Positions 1 through 10,941 of a stretch of 64,000 nt of DNA are shown one piece after another. The stretch is from Owenia fusiformis (taxonomy: Eukaryota; Annelida; Polychaeta; Sabellida; Oweniidae), in contig CAIIXF020000008.1 of NCBI GenBank assembly GCA_903813345.2, positions 25,962,822-26,026,821 on the forward strand, in the 5' to 3' direction. How positions within the stretch are numbered: the first letter of the stretch is position 1; the number at the start of each line of letters is the position of its first letter. The notes under the pieces are model-generated. The model searched no databases, was not told where the DNA came from, and saw only the letters and a program-made list of their open reading frames with translations. The position numbers were made by a program, and so were the translations under genes.

Positions 1-3000
1 TCATACCGTCCAGTTTCTATTCGCAGAGGAGCTACGCCACACCTCACAGAGGCTAGCGCCTTCCGATCCTGCATGGCAAGATGAGATGTGAGATAAGGCT
101 CAGTACTTAGATCATGCTTGAACGTTCTGTAGGTTCTTAATTTGTTGCCCTGGCCTTCTGGACGTCTGCCGTCATTCCAGATGGTGTCATGCCAGTTTCG
201 GAAGGCATTTTCCTTTAGTTCTGCAGCTATCAATGCAATAGGAGAGTCAATGGAAAGTGACAGATCATTTGTTAAGATGTGGTGAAGGTTGTAGTACCAA
301 TTCTTAATCCTAAGCGAGCCATGATCTCGATTCCAGTTGTAAATACGTCGTGTTAATCTACTGGACTCCAGGGCTTCACAACGATCTTTGTATCGAGTTG
401 CTACAAGTATCTGCCGCTCGTATGGAGAACACCAGCCCATTTCTGCGCGTACAGCAAGGTTTGGGGTATACTTTCCAACTCCGAGGAATATTCTGCACGC
501 TCTGTGGAATACCGCGTTAATGCATGCATGTTGTTTAAGTCCCCATATTTCCGAGCCGTATTCGAGGATTGGTCTCACAAGGCATTCGTACAATCTGGTA
601 AAACACTTATAAGGGAGACCTCCAAATGCTTTATATTTCGCTGTTAAAAGTCCCAATGCACGGCTGGCAGATTGTGCAATTGATTTCGCGATCAAGGTGG
701 TATCCATGTGCTCGTTAAAACATAGGCCAAGGTATTTATACGATGGTTTAACTTCGATATCACTGCCGTTGTATTTGAATTTGAAGTTACTTAAAGGCAC
801 TGATCTTGGACGGAAGTGGACCACGTTGGTTTTTGAGGTGTTCAATGACATTCTCCATTTGAAGCACCAAGCATGAAGTACATTTAACATACTTTGTATT
901 GCCTGTTCAGAGTCACCTATGAGAGCAATATCGTCTGCGTACACGAGGATAGAGATATTTTCACCGTTGACGTCAACTCCAAGATTCAGTGATTTTATAT
1001 CGTCAATAAGATCGTTTATATACAAGTTGAACAGCAAGCAAGATGTCAAACAGCCCTGTTTTAGGCCGGAATTCACCTGCAGTGGGTCGGTAAGATGTCC
1101 ATTTACATTTACACAGCTTTTAACGTCCTTGTACATGGCTTGGAGTGCGCCCACGAATCGTCCAGATATTCCGATATGACTGAGTTTATACCAGAGCAAA
1201 TGCCTGTCGATTTTGTCGTAGGCTTTCATTGCGTCCACGAAGCACACAAATGTGCTCTGTTTAGACTTAATCCTATGGTCGATAACTGATGAAAGTGCAT
1301 AGATGTGATCCTGACAGCTTTTCCCCTTCATAAATCCATTTTGTTCGTCGTGGATAAGGTTGTTATCTGTACAGAATCTAGTTAAGCGTGTGTTTAAGAT
1401 CCAGCTGTAAAGTTTACAAACAGCAGAAGTAACAGTTATTCCACGAAATGTTGACGGATCACGTGGGTCAGTACTGGCTCCTTTCGAAATAGGATGAACT
1501 ATACAGTTGTTCCACTCGGTGGGCACTACGTTATTCTTAAAGCAAAAGTTAAATAGTGATGTAAAGAACCGCATTGACTGTTCGTTAAGTAGGACTTCCA
1601 TAGGAATCCTATCGAGGCTTGCGGCCTTTCCCAGCTTGGCTGCAAGAAAAGCAGCCTCTATTTCACTAGCTGAAATGTCAGTGTTAAGAAGACTGTTGTC
1701 TATGTTAGGATTAGCAACAGGTACGGTGTTACAAGCTACGTGTTCCTTTGCTTCCTTGTGAAATTCATTATCGAATTCGTCGGTGTGGCTGTCTGTATAT
1801 AAAGATTCAAAATCGGACTTCCATTTATCCAATACTAATTGTGTGTCAGTTATTATATTGCCGCTGTTGTCGTAAACTTCCATAGGAATGTTACTAGATC
1901 GTTCTGCACTAACTTCAATTTGGCCTATTTTCTTCCAGAATGTTCTCGGATCTGATGTAACAGTACGTATCATTTCCTGATGCCGCTTATATACATAATG
2001 GCGTTTTTCACGACGCTTTACAATGTCAAACTGCTTACGCTTATATATGTAGTCTTGTTTCAAACGTTGTTTTTGGGCAGAGTTCGGTTGTGCCTTGAGC
2101 CATAGTTTCTCAGCGTTACTGTATGCTATCCAAAGTTCATTCAGTTCAGCGGTCCAAAAAGGTCGATTTGGCCGAAAGTATTTCCGCGAATTCCCGCCTC
2201 CTGGTGTTATGACCTTGTAAGCAAGTTTTCCATCCATCTCATTGGATAATAGTTTCCTATAATTGCCATAAATGCTATCCAATGCGTGTTGCGTTTGGTC
2301 AGCATGAGTAATCCTATTAAGTAACCCGTCGATTTCATGCACCACGTCATCAGTCAACATGAAATCACGTGGTATATTACTGGTGTCGTGTTTATGATAC
2401 ACACTATTTTGGTTAGAACAGCCACCTGATTGGTCAGTCAGATTATAAACATTTTCTGAACTTGTTGACGCATTGTGTCTTACTTTAAACTTCCAAAACA
2501 ATAACGAGTGATCTGGCAATTGTACATCAGGAACAATACCCATTGAATTACACAAGTTTGACATGGTACATACATTTAACTCAGTAAACAAAGATAAAGA
2601 CATGTGAGGTACAATACAATAATCAACAACTGAATGGCCCTGTGGCGAAATATACGTAAAATCGTTATGCACATAATTTCTCCCATTAAGAATACAGCAA
2701 TTTACATCTTGTAAAAATTCAAGCAATTTGGCACCATAGGCGTTTTGTTTAAAATCAACAACATTTCTATCACCTAAGTTATCTATGCCTGCAATATAAT
2801 CAAGACCATTGCCAGTTCTGGCGTTACAATCGGTACATATAAAATATTCACCTAAATCTTGGTACAAATAAATATGTGTCAGAAGATTATCAAAAAATAG
2901 ATCTGGGTTACTCCTCACACAACCTTCTGGAGGCAAATAGGCGACACAAGTACAAAATGTTTTTTGCATGTTTACCTTATCTTTGAACTGTAACCATAAA

Positions 3001-3296
3001 ATACCTTCAATATCACTATTCAAAATACTTATTTCGTAATGATTCATCAAAGAATTTCGCACTAAGAAACCAACACCACCAGAGCCTATTCTGGCTCTTA
3101 TATGCTTAGATCTATTGTTCCCAAACCATGTCATACCAGGAACTGAAATAACATCATTATTCATTAAGTGAGTCTCGGCTATTCCAAGTATGTCAAATGA
3201 GTTAAAGCGAATCATGGCACACAAGGTCTGGTACTTATCACTATAGGGCTGTGTTGGAAATCCTCTAACATTCCAAAAGCCTGCGACCAATGTGTC
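1..3296 (-). CDS. LINE ORF2: endonuclease-reverse transcriptase (partial)
   Basis: I checked every codon in this frame from 3296 to the left edge: 1098 sense codons with no stop. The endonuclease comes first, with the NVRG motif (catalytic Asn, 3270-3272), AETH (Glu codon 3174-3176), DCNARTG, VVDY and the PDHS histidine motif. The reverse transcriptase follows, with FRGIT, FVDAMKAYD, GLKQGCL and the catalytic YADD at 930-941. The first ATG is at 3213-3215, downstream of NVRG, so starting there would lose the first endonuclease motif. The frame is continuous with ORF1 across a single TAG at 3297-3299. This enzyme nicks target DNA and copies the LINE RNA by target-primed reverse transcription. 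The remaining C terminus lies outside the window. Confidence 0.95.
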
Positions 3297-4415
3297 CTAT
3301 TGTTGGCTTTGGGTTAAGCGTTCATTACTTATTGACTGACGTGGGATAGGTTTAGAAGCCATTCTACGATTAGCTCCTGTGTTAGTCTTAGATTTGGCCT
3401 TACCACCATTTCGCTGATTGGTCCCATTAGCGCGTACTCTTCCTGACGGAGGGATAGATGTAGCAGTATAATCTGTGGTGGCATCTGGAGCTATTGTGGC
3501 AACTGGAGCTGCTGTGGCAACTGGAACCGCTGCCGCATCTGGAACAACTGGAGCTGTTGTGGCGACTGGAGCTGTTGTGGCAACGGGAGCTGTTGCAACA
3601 ATAGGGGCCGAACTTAAGACCTGACTATTAACAGTTCCCTGCAGTGATTTGACATGGGACTGGACGCTCTGATGTATCATTTTACGCATTAATCGTTCCT
3701 GACTCAGTGCTTCGGGGGATTTGGCAACGTTAATATATACAGATTTAAATTCAGCAGAGTTTTTCAATACTCGTTTTTGTTTCAAAATTTTATGAAGATC
3801 ATCATTGTTTCCAATTGATAAAATAGTGACTCTAGGTCTCGTCGTTCCTACTCGAACGGTCCCAACGCGTCTTGCAGGGCCTATTTGCAGATCACCAATC
3901 TTAAAGCCAAGGCCCCTGGTAATAAGATCGTCCACACTAGTCGACTCAGGTAGATTAAAAATAGCCAATTCAGGCTTTTGTTGCGGACTTACCGACGCAC
4001 TCCTGCTGTCAGTACCACCACTGACCTTAGTGTTAGTCTCGATTTTATCCAAGCGAGAAAATGACGACGTGACCTGTTGCTCGATTTTATCCACACGGTC
4101 GTTCAGTTCGTTGGATATCCTTGAGATATTGCGCCCAAATTCGCTACGGATGGCCATTTCTGACGTAGATACCACGTCGGTGGCAATGGCTTTTATACGC
4201 TCATCTTGTTTGTCCATATTATCTAGTACACGGTTTAACATGTTAAAAATTGTATTCAACGTTACTGTTTGGGTTGGGTCACTGTTATTGGGGCTACCTG
4301 AGGTCTGCTTTATTCGCTTATTTGCCTGGTCGCCATCTTGAATATCATCCTTGTCATCAGGGCGTGACCGTTTCAAGAAGGGATTGTTCGATGGAGAGTC
4401 CACAATTGACGCCAT
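3297..4415 (-). CDS. LINE ORF1: coiled-coil, RRM-like RNA-binding protein
   Basis: The first ATG of the open frame is at 4413-4415 and gives 372 residues; the frame is open up to 4529, but the codon there is GTG. The order is: a basic N terminus, a heptad-rich stretch rich in Asp, Lys and Ile (about 4260-4020) likely to form a coiled coil, and an RRM-like region containing LAIFNLPES, TRPRVTILSI and KILKQKRVLKN. Then comes an Ala/Val/Thr/Pro-rich repeat (about 3460-3600, units like APVATT) and a basic tail ending in Ser-Gln-Gln before the TAG. This is the architecture of LINE ORF1 proteins that coat LINE RNA. The Ala/Thr/Pro repeat is unusual and probably a length-variable linker. Confidence 0.88.
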   Translation of the reverse strand: MASIVDSPSNNPFLKRSRPDDKDDIQDGDQANKRIKQTSGSPNNSDPTQTVTLNTIFNMLNRVLDNMDKQDERIKAIATDVVSTSEMAIRSEFGRNISRISNELNDRVDKIEQQVTSSFSRLDKIETNTKVSGGTDSRSASVSPQQKPELAIFNLPESTSVDDLITRGLGFKIGDLQIGPARRVGTVRVGTTRPRVTILSIGNNDDLHKILKQKRVLKNSAEFKSVYINVAKSPEALSQERLMRKMIHQSVQSHVKSLQGTVNSQVLSSAPIVATAPVATTAPVATTAPVVPDAAAVPVATAAPVATIAPDATTDYTATSIPPSGRVRANGTNQRNGGKAKSKTNTGANRRMASKPIPRQSISNERLTQSQQ

Positions 4416-4540
4416 AATCCTTTTCGATAGCACTCTTAGTACTTCATAGAGTTCCCCAGACCTCTTAGAGTTAAAATAAGTATCACAGTCGACTAAAAAT
4501 TGCACAAATAGCTTCACTAAAAATTCCACGTTTCTTACTT

Positions 4541-4560
4541 TTGGCGCATGCGCACTCCAA
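4541..4560 (-). promoter_or_regulatory. NRF1-like palindrome at the LINE 5' end
   Basis: On the minus strand the sequence TGCGCATGCGCC lies about 130 bases upstream of the ORF1 ATG, at the edge of the element. It matches 11 of 12 positions of the NRF1 consensus YGCGCAYGCGCR. It may be part of the internal promoter of the LINE. This rests on motif and position only. Confidence 0.4.
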
Positions 4561-4951
4561 CACTTATTCTCAAATTAAAAAATATAAAGTGTCTATGTTA
4601 TACATAGTGTTGATATAAATCAGTTTAATTATGAAATCTCTTATTTGAGTTTAACAGTAATATCATACTACAACGTACATTAGTATATGGGTTTAGGTGA
4701 GTATGTTTGTGTTGATGAGTGTGTGATGCTGTGGATGAATCCATGTGAAGTGTCTGTGAGTGTAATAGTGTATGTTTCTGTTTATAACCACTGTATGTAT
4801 TAGAACAAAGAAGGTCAAATAAAGATATTGATTTACTATTTCATTTTATTTGTATGGAATTGTAACTTCTTATTTCAGAGAAAAAATATGTAAAGCAATT
4901 ACAGGAATTATTGTAACTTTGTTTAATATGGTACATGTATTTCTATTTCAG

Positions 4952-5885
4952 GCAACATGATAGCTCACAAGTTCAAAATCATCAATGCCAATGACTATGC
5001 CCTCTATTCACTCATCAATAATACAGGTAAGTGATAGATTGAGTCAGCTAATTTTTTCCAATGTGGTCCTATTTTTAGCCCACCCTATATATCAAAGATA
5101 TGCTTTATACAACTACATGTACCACATGAGGCATATAAGTTGCTATGAACAGAAAGAATATTCTCTAAAAAGTTCATTGACAAATAATTCATAATAGTTT
5201 TTCATATCAAATTATGGATTTTGGCAAACACAGGGAATGAGTCTTTTTTCTAGTTGGGCCTTATTGACTAGGTCCTTGTCAAATAAAAGTTGCAATTAAT
5301 GACCAAGTCACCCTAAGTTAAAGGCAGAATCAGATCCATTGGAGGGTGACAAAATTGCAAGCAATGTGTACAGCTGACCTAGCAATGTATTCCTTACAAC
5401 CCCAAATACAATATCTCTCAAAAGATATGCGATATATAAATTGGAGGAGTTATTAAAGATTCCAAGTGGGGAAATTTGGCCAAAAATGTTTTAATTTTCC
5501 CAAATAATAAAAATTGTAACCATGATTGTAGGAAAATAATACATTATAATTGTAAAAAAATCTTTTAGTTTTCCTGAAATAAAGTGTGCACTTAAAAGAT
5601 TTGGACATAAATATAGACAGGACGAGGAATGATGTGAACCAAAAATATTCTAAAGTTGAAACAATCTTTGTTTAGCTTGCTCGCTAGATCTGATTCTCCC
5701 TTTCAAAACTACATGCATTATTCATTTATCATTTCAATTTAATTTATTCTATTCCAGAAACCAAACTCCTGGATAACCAGTGGCCAAACACTATTAAGAT
5801 TGATGCAATGGTGGAAAATAATGACTGTGTATTTGTCTACAAAAGAGATGCGAAATTTGCCTGGCCTACTATGTTTACAACATAA
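4952..5885 (+). CDS. C-terminal exons of a Ras-association-domain protein, probably RIN family (partial)
   Basis: Two coding exons are visible. Exon 4952-5026 is preceded by TTTCAG and followed by GTAAGT. Exon 5758-5885 is preceded by ATTCCAG and ends in TAA at 5883-5885. Joined in phase they give about 67 residues containing AHKFKIINANDYALYSLI, then a KLLDNQWP segment and VFVYKRDAKFAWP. This is the ubiquitin-like pattern of the last part of an RA domain (hydrophobic-KF, DYALY, L-D--P, FVYKR). RIN proteins (Ras and Rab interactors, Rab5 GEFs) end in such a domain after a VPS9 domain, and the short tail after it fits. The family call is from memory of the pattern and could be another RA protein. 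The rest of the gene lies left of the window; the LINE at 1-4575 probably sits in its intron. Confidence 0.6.
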
Positions 5886-8636
5886 AATAACCAGACAGTT
5901 ATTATGCTAAGAAGCCACAACAGCCATCTAATAAAGATGACAACAGAATAAATTATGTGTACTCCGAAAAGTCTGTTAACTTGGAGATCATAATGAAATG
6001 CTCAATAGTAGTAGCCTGGATATATATGACTTTAGGTCAATACTAATGTTGTTAGGGCTACTACATGTATCTGGTCCTTGAACATTGATGTGCCAAAATT
6101 AGGAAGAGGCTCAATATTTCAGCTCTGATGAATCAACACATAATACTGAATGATCTTAGAAATTGCTCATTACACATTATTGTTAAGTAGGTAGACATAG
6201 TTTTTAGGACACGTTTTGCTCACACTATTTCACACTATTGGCACACTGTAACACCTGTTACCATGGCAACTTGAGAAGTATTTGTCTAATTGACTTAGTT
6301 AAGACATACTATGTATGTTTTAAAGCGTTTCTATTTACTTTGCCATTATGGCAATGAAATCACAAATTGATTGTGTAATATTATGCAAGTAGGGGGTGTG
6401 AAATCTGTTATTGAAGAGTAGAGCCAAAATATCATGGCAGGCATGTGTTATAATGAGCTTGTACAAAGTGAAACAAACAAGAAACAGTCACATATTCAAA
6501 CTGCAAAAAAGCAGATAATGAAGTATATCAGGTTTAAAGAGGGTAACATGCAACATATGTACCACTATGACAGGTGCTATCTGTTGATGATTCATTTTTG
6601 GAGTTTTTGCTCTTTTGTCATTTTTTGAAATGAACCATTTCTTGAGCTCAACATAATTTGATTGCAACATATGTAACCACTCTGACAGGTGCTATCTGTT
6701 GACTGCCACAAAGTTCATTGTTAGAGATTTTGCAATTTCATAATTTTTTGAAATGAACCATTTCTTGAGCTTAACATAATTTTATTGAATTATAAGTAAT
6801 GTTTGCTCAAACCAAAACCAGCATAAGTTGGTACATAGCCAAAATACAACTTTGGGCCCAAATCTATTGGGCGATTTAATTATGTAAATGATAAAGGGTG
6901 AGGATTTCTCAAATTAAGGATTAGACAAATAACAAGTAAGAAGATGTTACTCCACGACAATCATATTTTCTGGTTAAACAAAGTGGGTTTGGTAAATTAT
7001 TGCCGAATATTTGAAAAATATTTGGATGATGTTTATGTATTTTGTATGGTCTAACCAAGTGTAGCATGTGATTATATGTATTTAGAAAATAATAATATAT
7101 TCTCTATGTATTTATAGTTAAAAAAAGTGTAAGTAGTTAAATGCGCATAGAAGACTATAACATTTGACATAGAAAAACAGTCTTGTGATAAAGTTCTGAA
7201 TTTTGTTCAGTCGGTTGTAGAGCTTAGGTTTATGTCTAGAGCTGAGGCCTAAAAACATGTCTCGAGGTTATACCAATCTACAACATGATTTAAGATTGTT
7301 AAGTTAGACGAAATCTAGATTACCTAAGGGTGGGGACATGTTGTTCATGCCATGTCCTTGTGCTCACTGTTATTGTCACCGCCATGAAGTGATAGCATAT
7401 TATTCTAGCCACCTGACACTGATGTTTTGCAATTAGAGTTTGGCTCCAGGGATGGCATCGATAATTTGTTACACTTTTAATGCATTTTTCATAAACTGCC
7501 TCGTTACATTTGTGAAGTTTACATACAATTCACAATTTGCTTTTTCATGAGACTGAATTTCATGTCAATAAAATGTTTTAAGATATATGTATTTGTTTTG
7601 TATTAACTGTTACGTAGTGTATACACCGATGCAAGCAAGATCTTACATGATGTACTGATTTATAAAGATTGATAATACATGTATATGTGTACAGAGAGTG
7701 AGTTCTAATAAACATTAATTAAACTGATAATGACTAGTTTGTGCTGTATGATCTCTATATACATGGTGGTTTCAGGAAGCCAAGGCTGGGATTATAGAGT
7801 ATTTATCCAATTTTGTATAATTTGCCATATTTAGCTAGAGACAAGCCATTCATTTTACCAAAAGACCAAGATTCAATTTGACCCTATATCCCTGTGGTCC
7901 ACATCAATCACCTTTATGTTGCTATAACAATGGTTCATTATACTTCTATAATATCATATTACTTTGTATACAGAGCCTTGTAGGGTTACTTATTAAATGA
8001 TTTCACAGTCTAATTATGGAGGGGCAATAAATCTATCAAGATACTTTATCAGAAATGTTGACCTAATAAACCTTTTGTTTTATAATACTGTTTAATGCTT
8101 TGAGACTTATTTCATCAAAGGAAAAGTGAATTCTTAAGGTACTAAAATTTGGATGACCAAAATTAACTGAAACCGATGGATAAGCACGAGCCATCTCTTT
8201 GGAGAAATACTAGCAACTTAGTAAAACTAATCAGATTGTACATGAAGAAAACGCATAGTCATGCATCATCCTTATGGTGAATATGAGGTTAACTTCATAG
8301 AAATGTATGACAATGGATTGATTGCCTCTTCGTTATCACAGGGTCCCATTAACTGAATTCTCGTTGTGTATACTCCAAGAGGAGACATGGATATATCTTC
8401 AAAGTACAGCTGCCTCAATTGTAAGAAGATATATGAAATTCAAGGGATCACTGTATGAAATTGCTTGCCTTACCCTATGTGTATAAAGATTTTGTTAAGA
8501 ACTATTCATTAAGTGATTTTAGACACTCAAATCTTTGACATTGTCAAGTAGCCTAGACAGCATCTTGTGAATATTATATCTCTGGTTAACCTATCTCAGA
8601 CTATCTATGACTCATTTTGAAGCCTTAAGTAATATC
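5886..8636 (+). other. 3' UTR of the RIN-like gene and intergenic DNA
   Basis: There is no coding sequence here. Polyadenylation signals occur soon after the stop (AATAAA at about 5930 and 5946) and at 7567-7572, so the 3' UTR may be short or reach about 1.7 kb. The only structure seen is one tandem duplication at 6551-6787. Confidence 0.5.
6551..6787. repeat. Tandem duplication of about 115-123 bp
   Basis: Copy 1 (6551-6664) and copy 2 (6665-6787) both begin CAACATATGTA and contain GACAGGTGCTATCTGTTGA and GAAATGAACCATTTCTTGAG. The middle parts have diverged by small insertions and deletions. Confidence 0.85.
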
Positions 8637-8941
8637 CAAGGAGGATTGGCTCCCAGAGTGCAACATCGATATTCTGTCCCATATATGGAAATGTCGTGAT
8701 TCAAAATTTGAATTCAGACAGCCGTCATTTTGTTCACTTCAACATTTGAATGGTGAATTTTGGTCTTATTCCTAAACGTAAAATTCCAAAACTCACAAGA
8801 AATGATCGAGATAGTGGTTCGAATCTTTTGGACTGTTTATTTTGAACTTATAGTCGGTAATAATTTCCGAAAATAACGACATTTCGACGTTTTCATTGTT
8901 GGAAAATATCGATTGTCGATCCTGGGAGCCAATCCTCCTTG
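8637..8941. mobile_element. MITE with 20-bp TIRs and 9-bp target-site duplication
   Basis: Perfect terminal inverted repeats CAAGGAGGATTGGCTCCCAG lie at 8637-8656 and (reverse complement) 8922-8941. The element is flanked on both sides by AGTAATATC (8628-8636 and 8942-8950). Subterminal homology continues loosely inwards (CATCGATATT against CAATCGATATT). No coding capacity is seen. A 9-base duplication is typical of Mutator-like elements, but the TIR itself is not one I recognise, so the superfamily is inferred. Confidence 0.92.
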
Positions 8942-9278
8942 AGTAATATCTAACAACAGAATTTCTTCATATTTCCCCAATATCATTTTATATTTATTTT
9001 AGAAGCATTTTAAAAAATTGCACTTTCCATCAAATTTTAGAGTAAATTACACATACCATCTTTTGTGTTTGTTACTACATGTATTATGGCATCAGTTGCA
9101 GTTTGAAGCATTCAAAATTTGACAAAACACCATTCTACTATTGAAAGAGTAAGATTGCAATACAATTTTTTAAAACAATGTTTTTAAACATTTATCCATA
9201 TTTCATCCTAGTATTAAATAGGTAATAATGAAAGATGTAAGTTAAAATAATATATAACTTTTCCATCAACATGTTAGA

Positions 9279-10225
9279 CTAGACAGCAACGCCAATGCGT
9301 AGCAAATCACATCGAACAGCCATGGCTGGCATTTTTACAAACAAAGTAAATAGCAATAAATAGCAAAAATGGCAGCCATTTTTCAAAACAACCACTTTCT
9401 ACCAAAAGTGTCAATTGACAGTGTGCCATGCTTATAGTATTCACATACCAAATATGAACAAAATCACTCCACTACTTTTCAAGTTATAGTAAAATAAGTT
9501 AAAATGGTGGCCATTTTTCAAAATGGCCACCTTCTACCAAAAGTGTCATTAGACAGTGTGCCATGCTTATAGTATTCATATACCAAGTATGAACAAAATC
9601 GCTCAACTACTTTTCAAGTTATAGTAAAATAAGTTAAAATGGTGGCCATTTTTCAAAATGGCCACCTTCTACCAAAAGTGTCATTAGACAGTGTGCCATG
9701 CTTATAGTATTCACATACAAAATATGAACAAAATCACTCCACTACTTTTCAAGTTATAGTAAAATAAGTTAAAATTGTGGCCATTTTTCAAAATGGCCAC
9801 CTTCTACCAAAAGTGTCATTAGACAGTGTGCCATGCTTATAGTATTCATATACCAAGTATGAACAAAATCACTCCACTACTTTTCAAGTTATAGTAAAAT
9901 AAGTTAAAATGGTGGCCATTTTTCAAAATGGCCACCTTCTACCAAAAGTGTCATTAGACAGTGTGCCATGCTTATAGTATTCACATACTAAATATGAACA
10001 AAATCGCTCCACTATTTTTCGAGTTATAGTAGAAAACGTTAAAATGGCTGCCATTTTTCAAAATGGCCACCTTCTACCAAAAGTGTCATTAGACAGTGTG
10101 CCATGCTTATAGTATTCACATACAAAATATGAACAAAATCACTCCACTACTTTTCGAGTTACAGCAAAAATCGTAAAAACGGACAGAGGCATTCACTATA
10201 TCCCTCCGAACTTCGTTCGATGGGA
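9279..10225 (-). mobile_element. HINE/Helitron-type non-autonomous element, copy A
   Basis: In minus orientation it starts TCCCATCGAACGAAGTTCG, with the terminal part self-complementary. It then carries a tandem array, and near its 3' end GTTCGATG, a hairpin GCTACGC-ATTG-GCGTTGC and the terminal CTAG followed by T. The same ends occur in the copies at 22971-24128 and 33619-34492. A 3' hairpin a few bases before CTRR, lack of a target duplication and subterminal inverted repeats are the marks of Helitron/Helentron-derived elements (HINEs). Confidence 0.82.
9400..10165. repeat. Internal tandem array, exact 135-bp period
   Basis: The word GTGTGCCATG starts at 9421, 9556, 9691, 9826, 9961 and 10096, a constant spacing of 135 bases over six units. 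Each unit includes the self-complementary segment AAAATGGTGGCCATTTTTCA and CACTCCACTACTTTTC. Units differ by a few substitutions, so amplification was recent. It forms the body of HINE copy A. Confidence 0.95.
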
Positions 10226-10941
10226 TAAATATCCAATGAAAACCTGGCTACCATGGCAACCAATCATAAAGCAGATCCAAAATCTCACATAATACACACA
10301 ATTAACCAATATTTAGGATCTGTATCTGCTTTGCTTTTCAAAGCTGATGACACTCATCCAATGTGGACTGATAAATCTTCAATAAGACATGTTTACATAG
10401 CAACCACTTATATATCAAATCCAAAAACATTACTCCATTAATCTAAACTTATTACTCAAAGTTAAAAAACTAAGTTCTAATAATTCGTAGAAATATGTAA
10501 AATCAAGTAATAAAAAACAAGGTCCCAGAAACTCCCTCCAGATGTACTATTGATTCTGATACAAATACGATCGACTGAATCATTAGATCATCCTAAATAT
10601 TATACATGTATGTACAGTATATATTCACCAGGCCTATATGGAAAAAATACTACAGTTGAGCAATTTATTGAGAAATAAATAGATAAGACTAGATTCCCTA
10701 AAGCAAGTCTGCAACTGTTATTTGAATTATCACCCGGACAGACAAATGGACAGCTTCTCTTAATGGTCTTAAGTCTTTCAACCCAGTTTTGAGAAATTGA
10801 TGTCCATTTGAAATCTTCTTTCTCAATATCTGACTTACTGTGGACTTTCTTGAGGACCATTCAAATGTCGCATTACCCCAAAAAGATTTGATCACTGACA
10901 ATTCTAGAAATGCAGTTTAAAGATTTCAAAGGTCATTTGCT
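10226..10941 (-). other. Intergenic DNA and ARMT1 3' UTR
   Basis: No gene is seen between the HINE and the ARMT1 stop codon. The ARMT1 3' UTR occupies about 10650-10941. Confidence 0.6.
10664..10669 (-). terminator. Polyadenylation signal of ARMT1
   Basis: AATAAA on the minus strand, 273 bases after the ARMT1 stop codon; it is the first canonical signal downstream. Confidence 0.6.

Larger units (their letters stand above)
1..4575 (-). mobile_element. APE-type LINE retrotransposon, 3' end outside the window
   Basis: Reading leftwards from about 4.57 kb there is a short 5' region, an ORF1 with coiled coil and RRM-like region, and an ORF2 with apurinic endonuclease and reverse transcriptase. 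Neither ORF has an internal frameshift, and ORF2 stays open to the window edge, so this looks like a young, possibly competent copy. No RNase H is visible before the edge, which fits the CR1/L2/Jockey-like groups better than the I or R1 groups, but I cannot fix the clade. The 5' boundary is inferred from the change to AT-rich sequence after about 4560. No target-site duplication can be seen because the 3' end is missing. It lies in antisense in what is probably an intron of the RIN-like gene. Confidence 0.93.

Noticed and set aside
919-1761. Several plus-strand ORFs of 60-90 codons
   Set aside because: They are shadows of the continuous ORF2 frame on the minus strand, which carries the YADD and other reverse transcriptase motifs.
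3805-4341. Plus-strand ORF of 178 codons
   Set aside because: It is the antisense shadow of LINE ORF1, which has a clear coiled coil and RRM-like region in the opposite direction.
9400-10165. Possible CRISPR array because of regular spacing
   Set aside because: The whole 135-base unit is repeated with no unique spacers, and the host is an animal.
10600-10901. Two overlapping minus-strand ORFs below ARMT1
   Set aside because: They lie in the ARMT1 3' UTR and intergenic DNA and show no homology.
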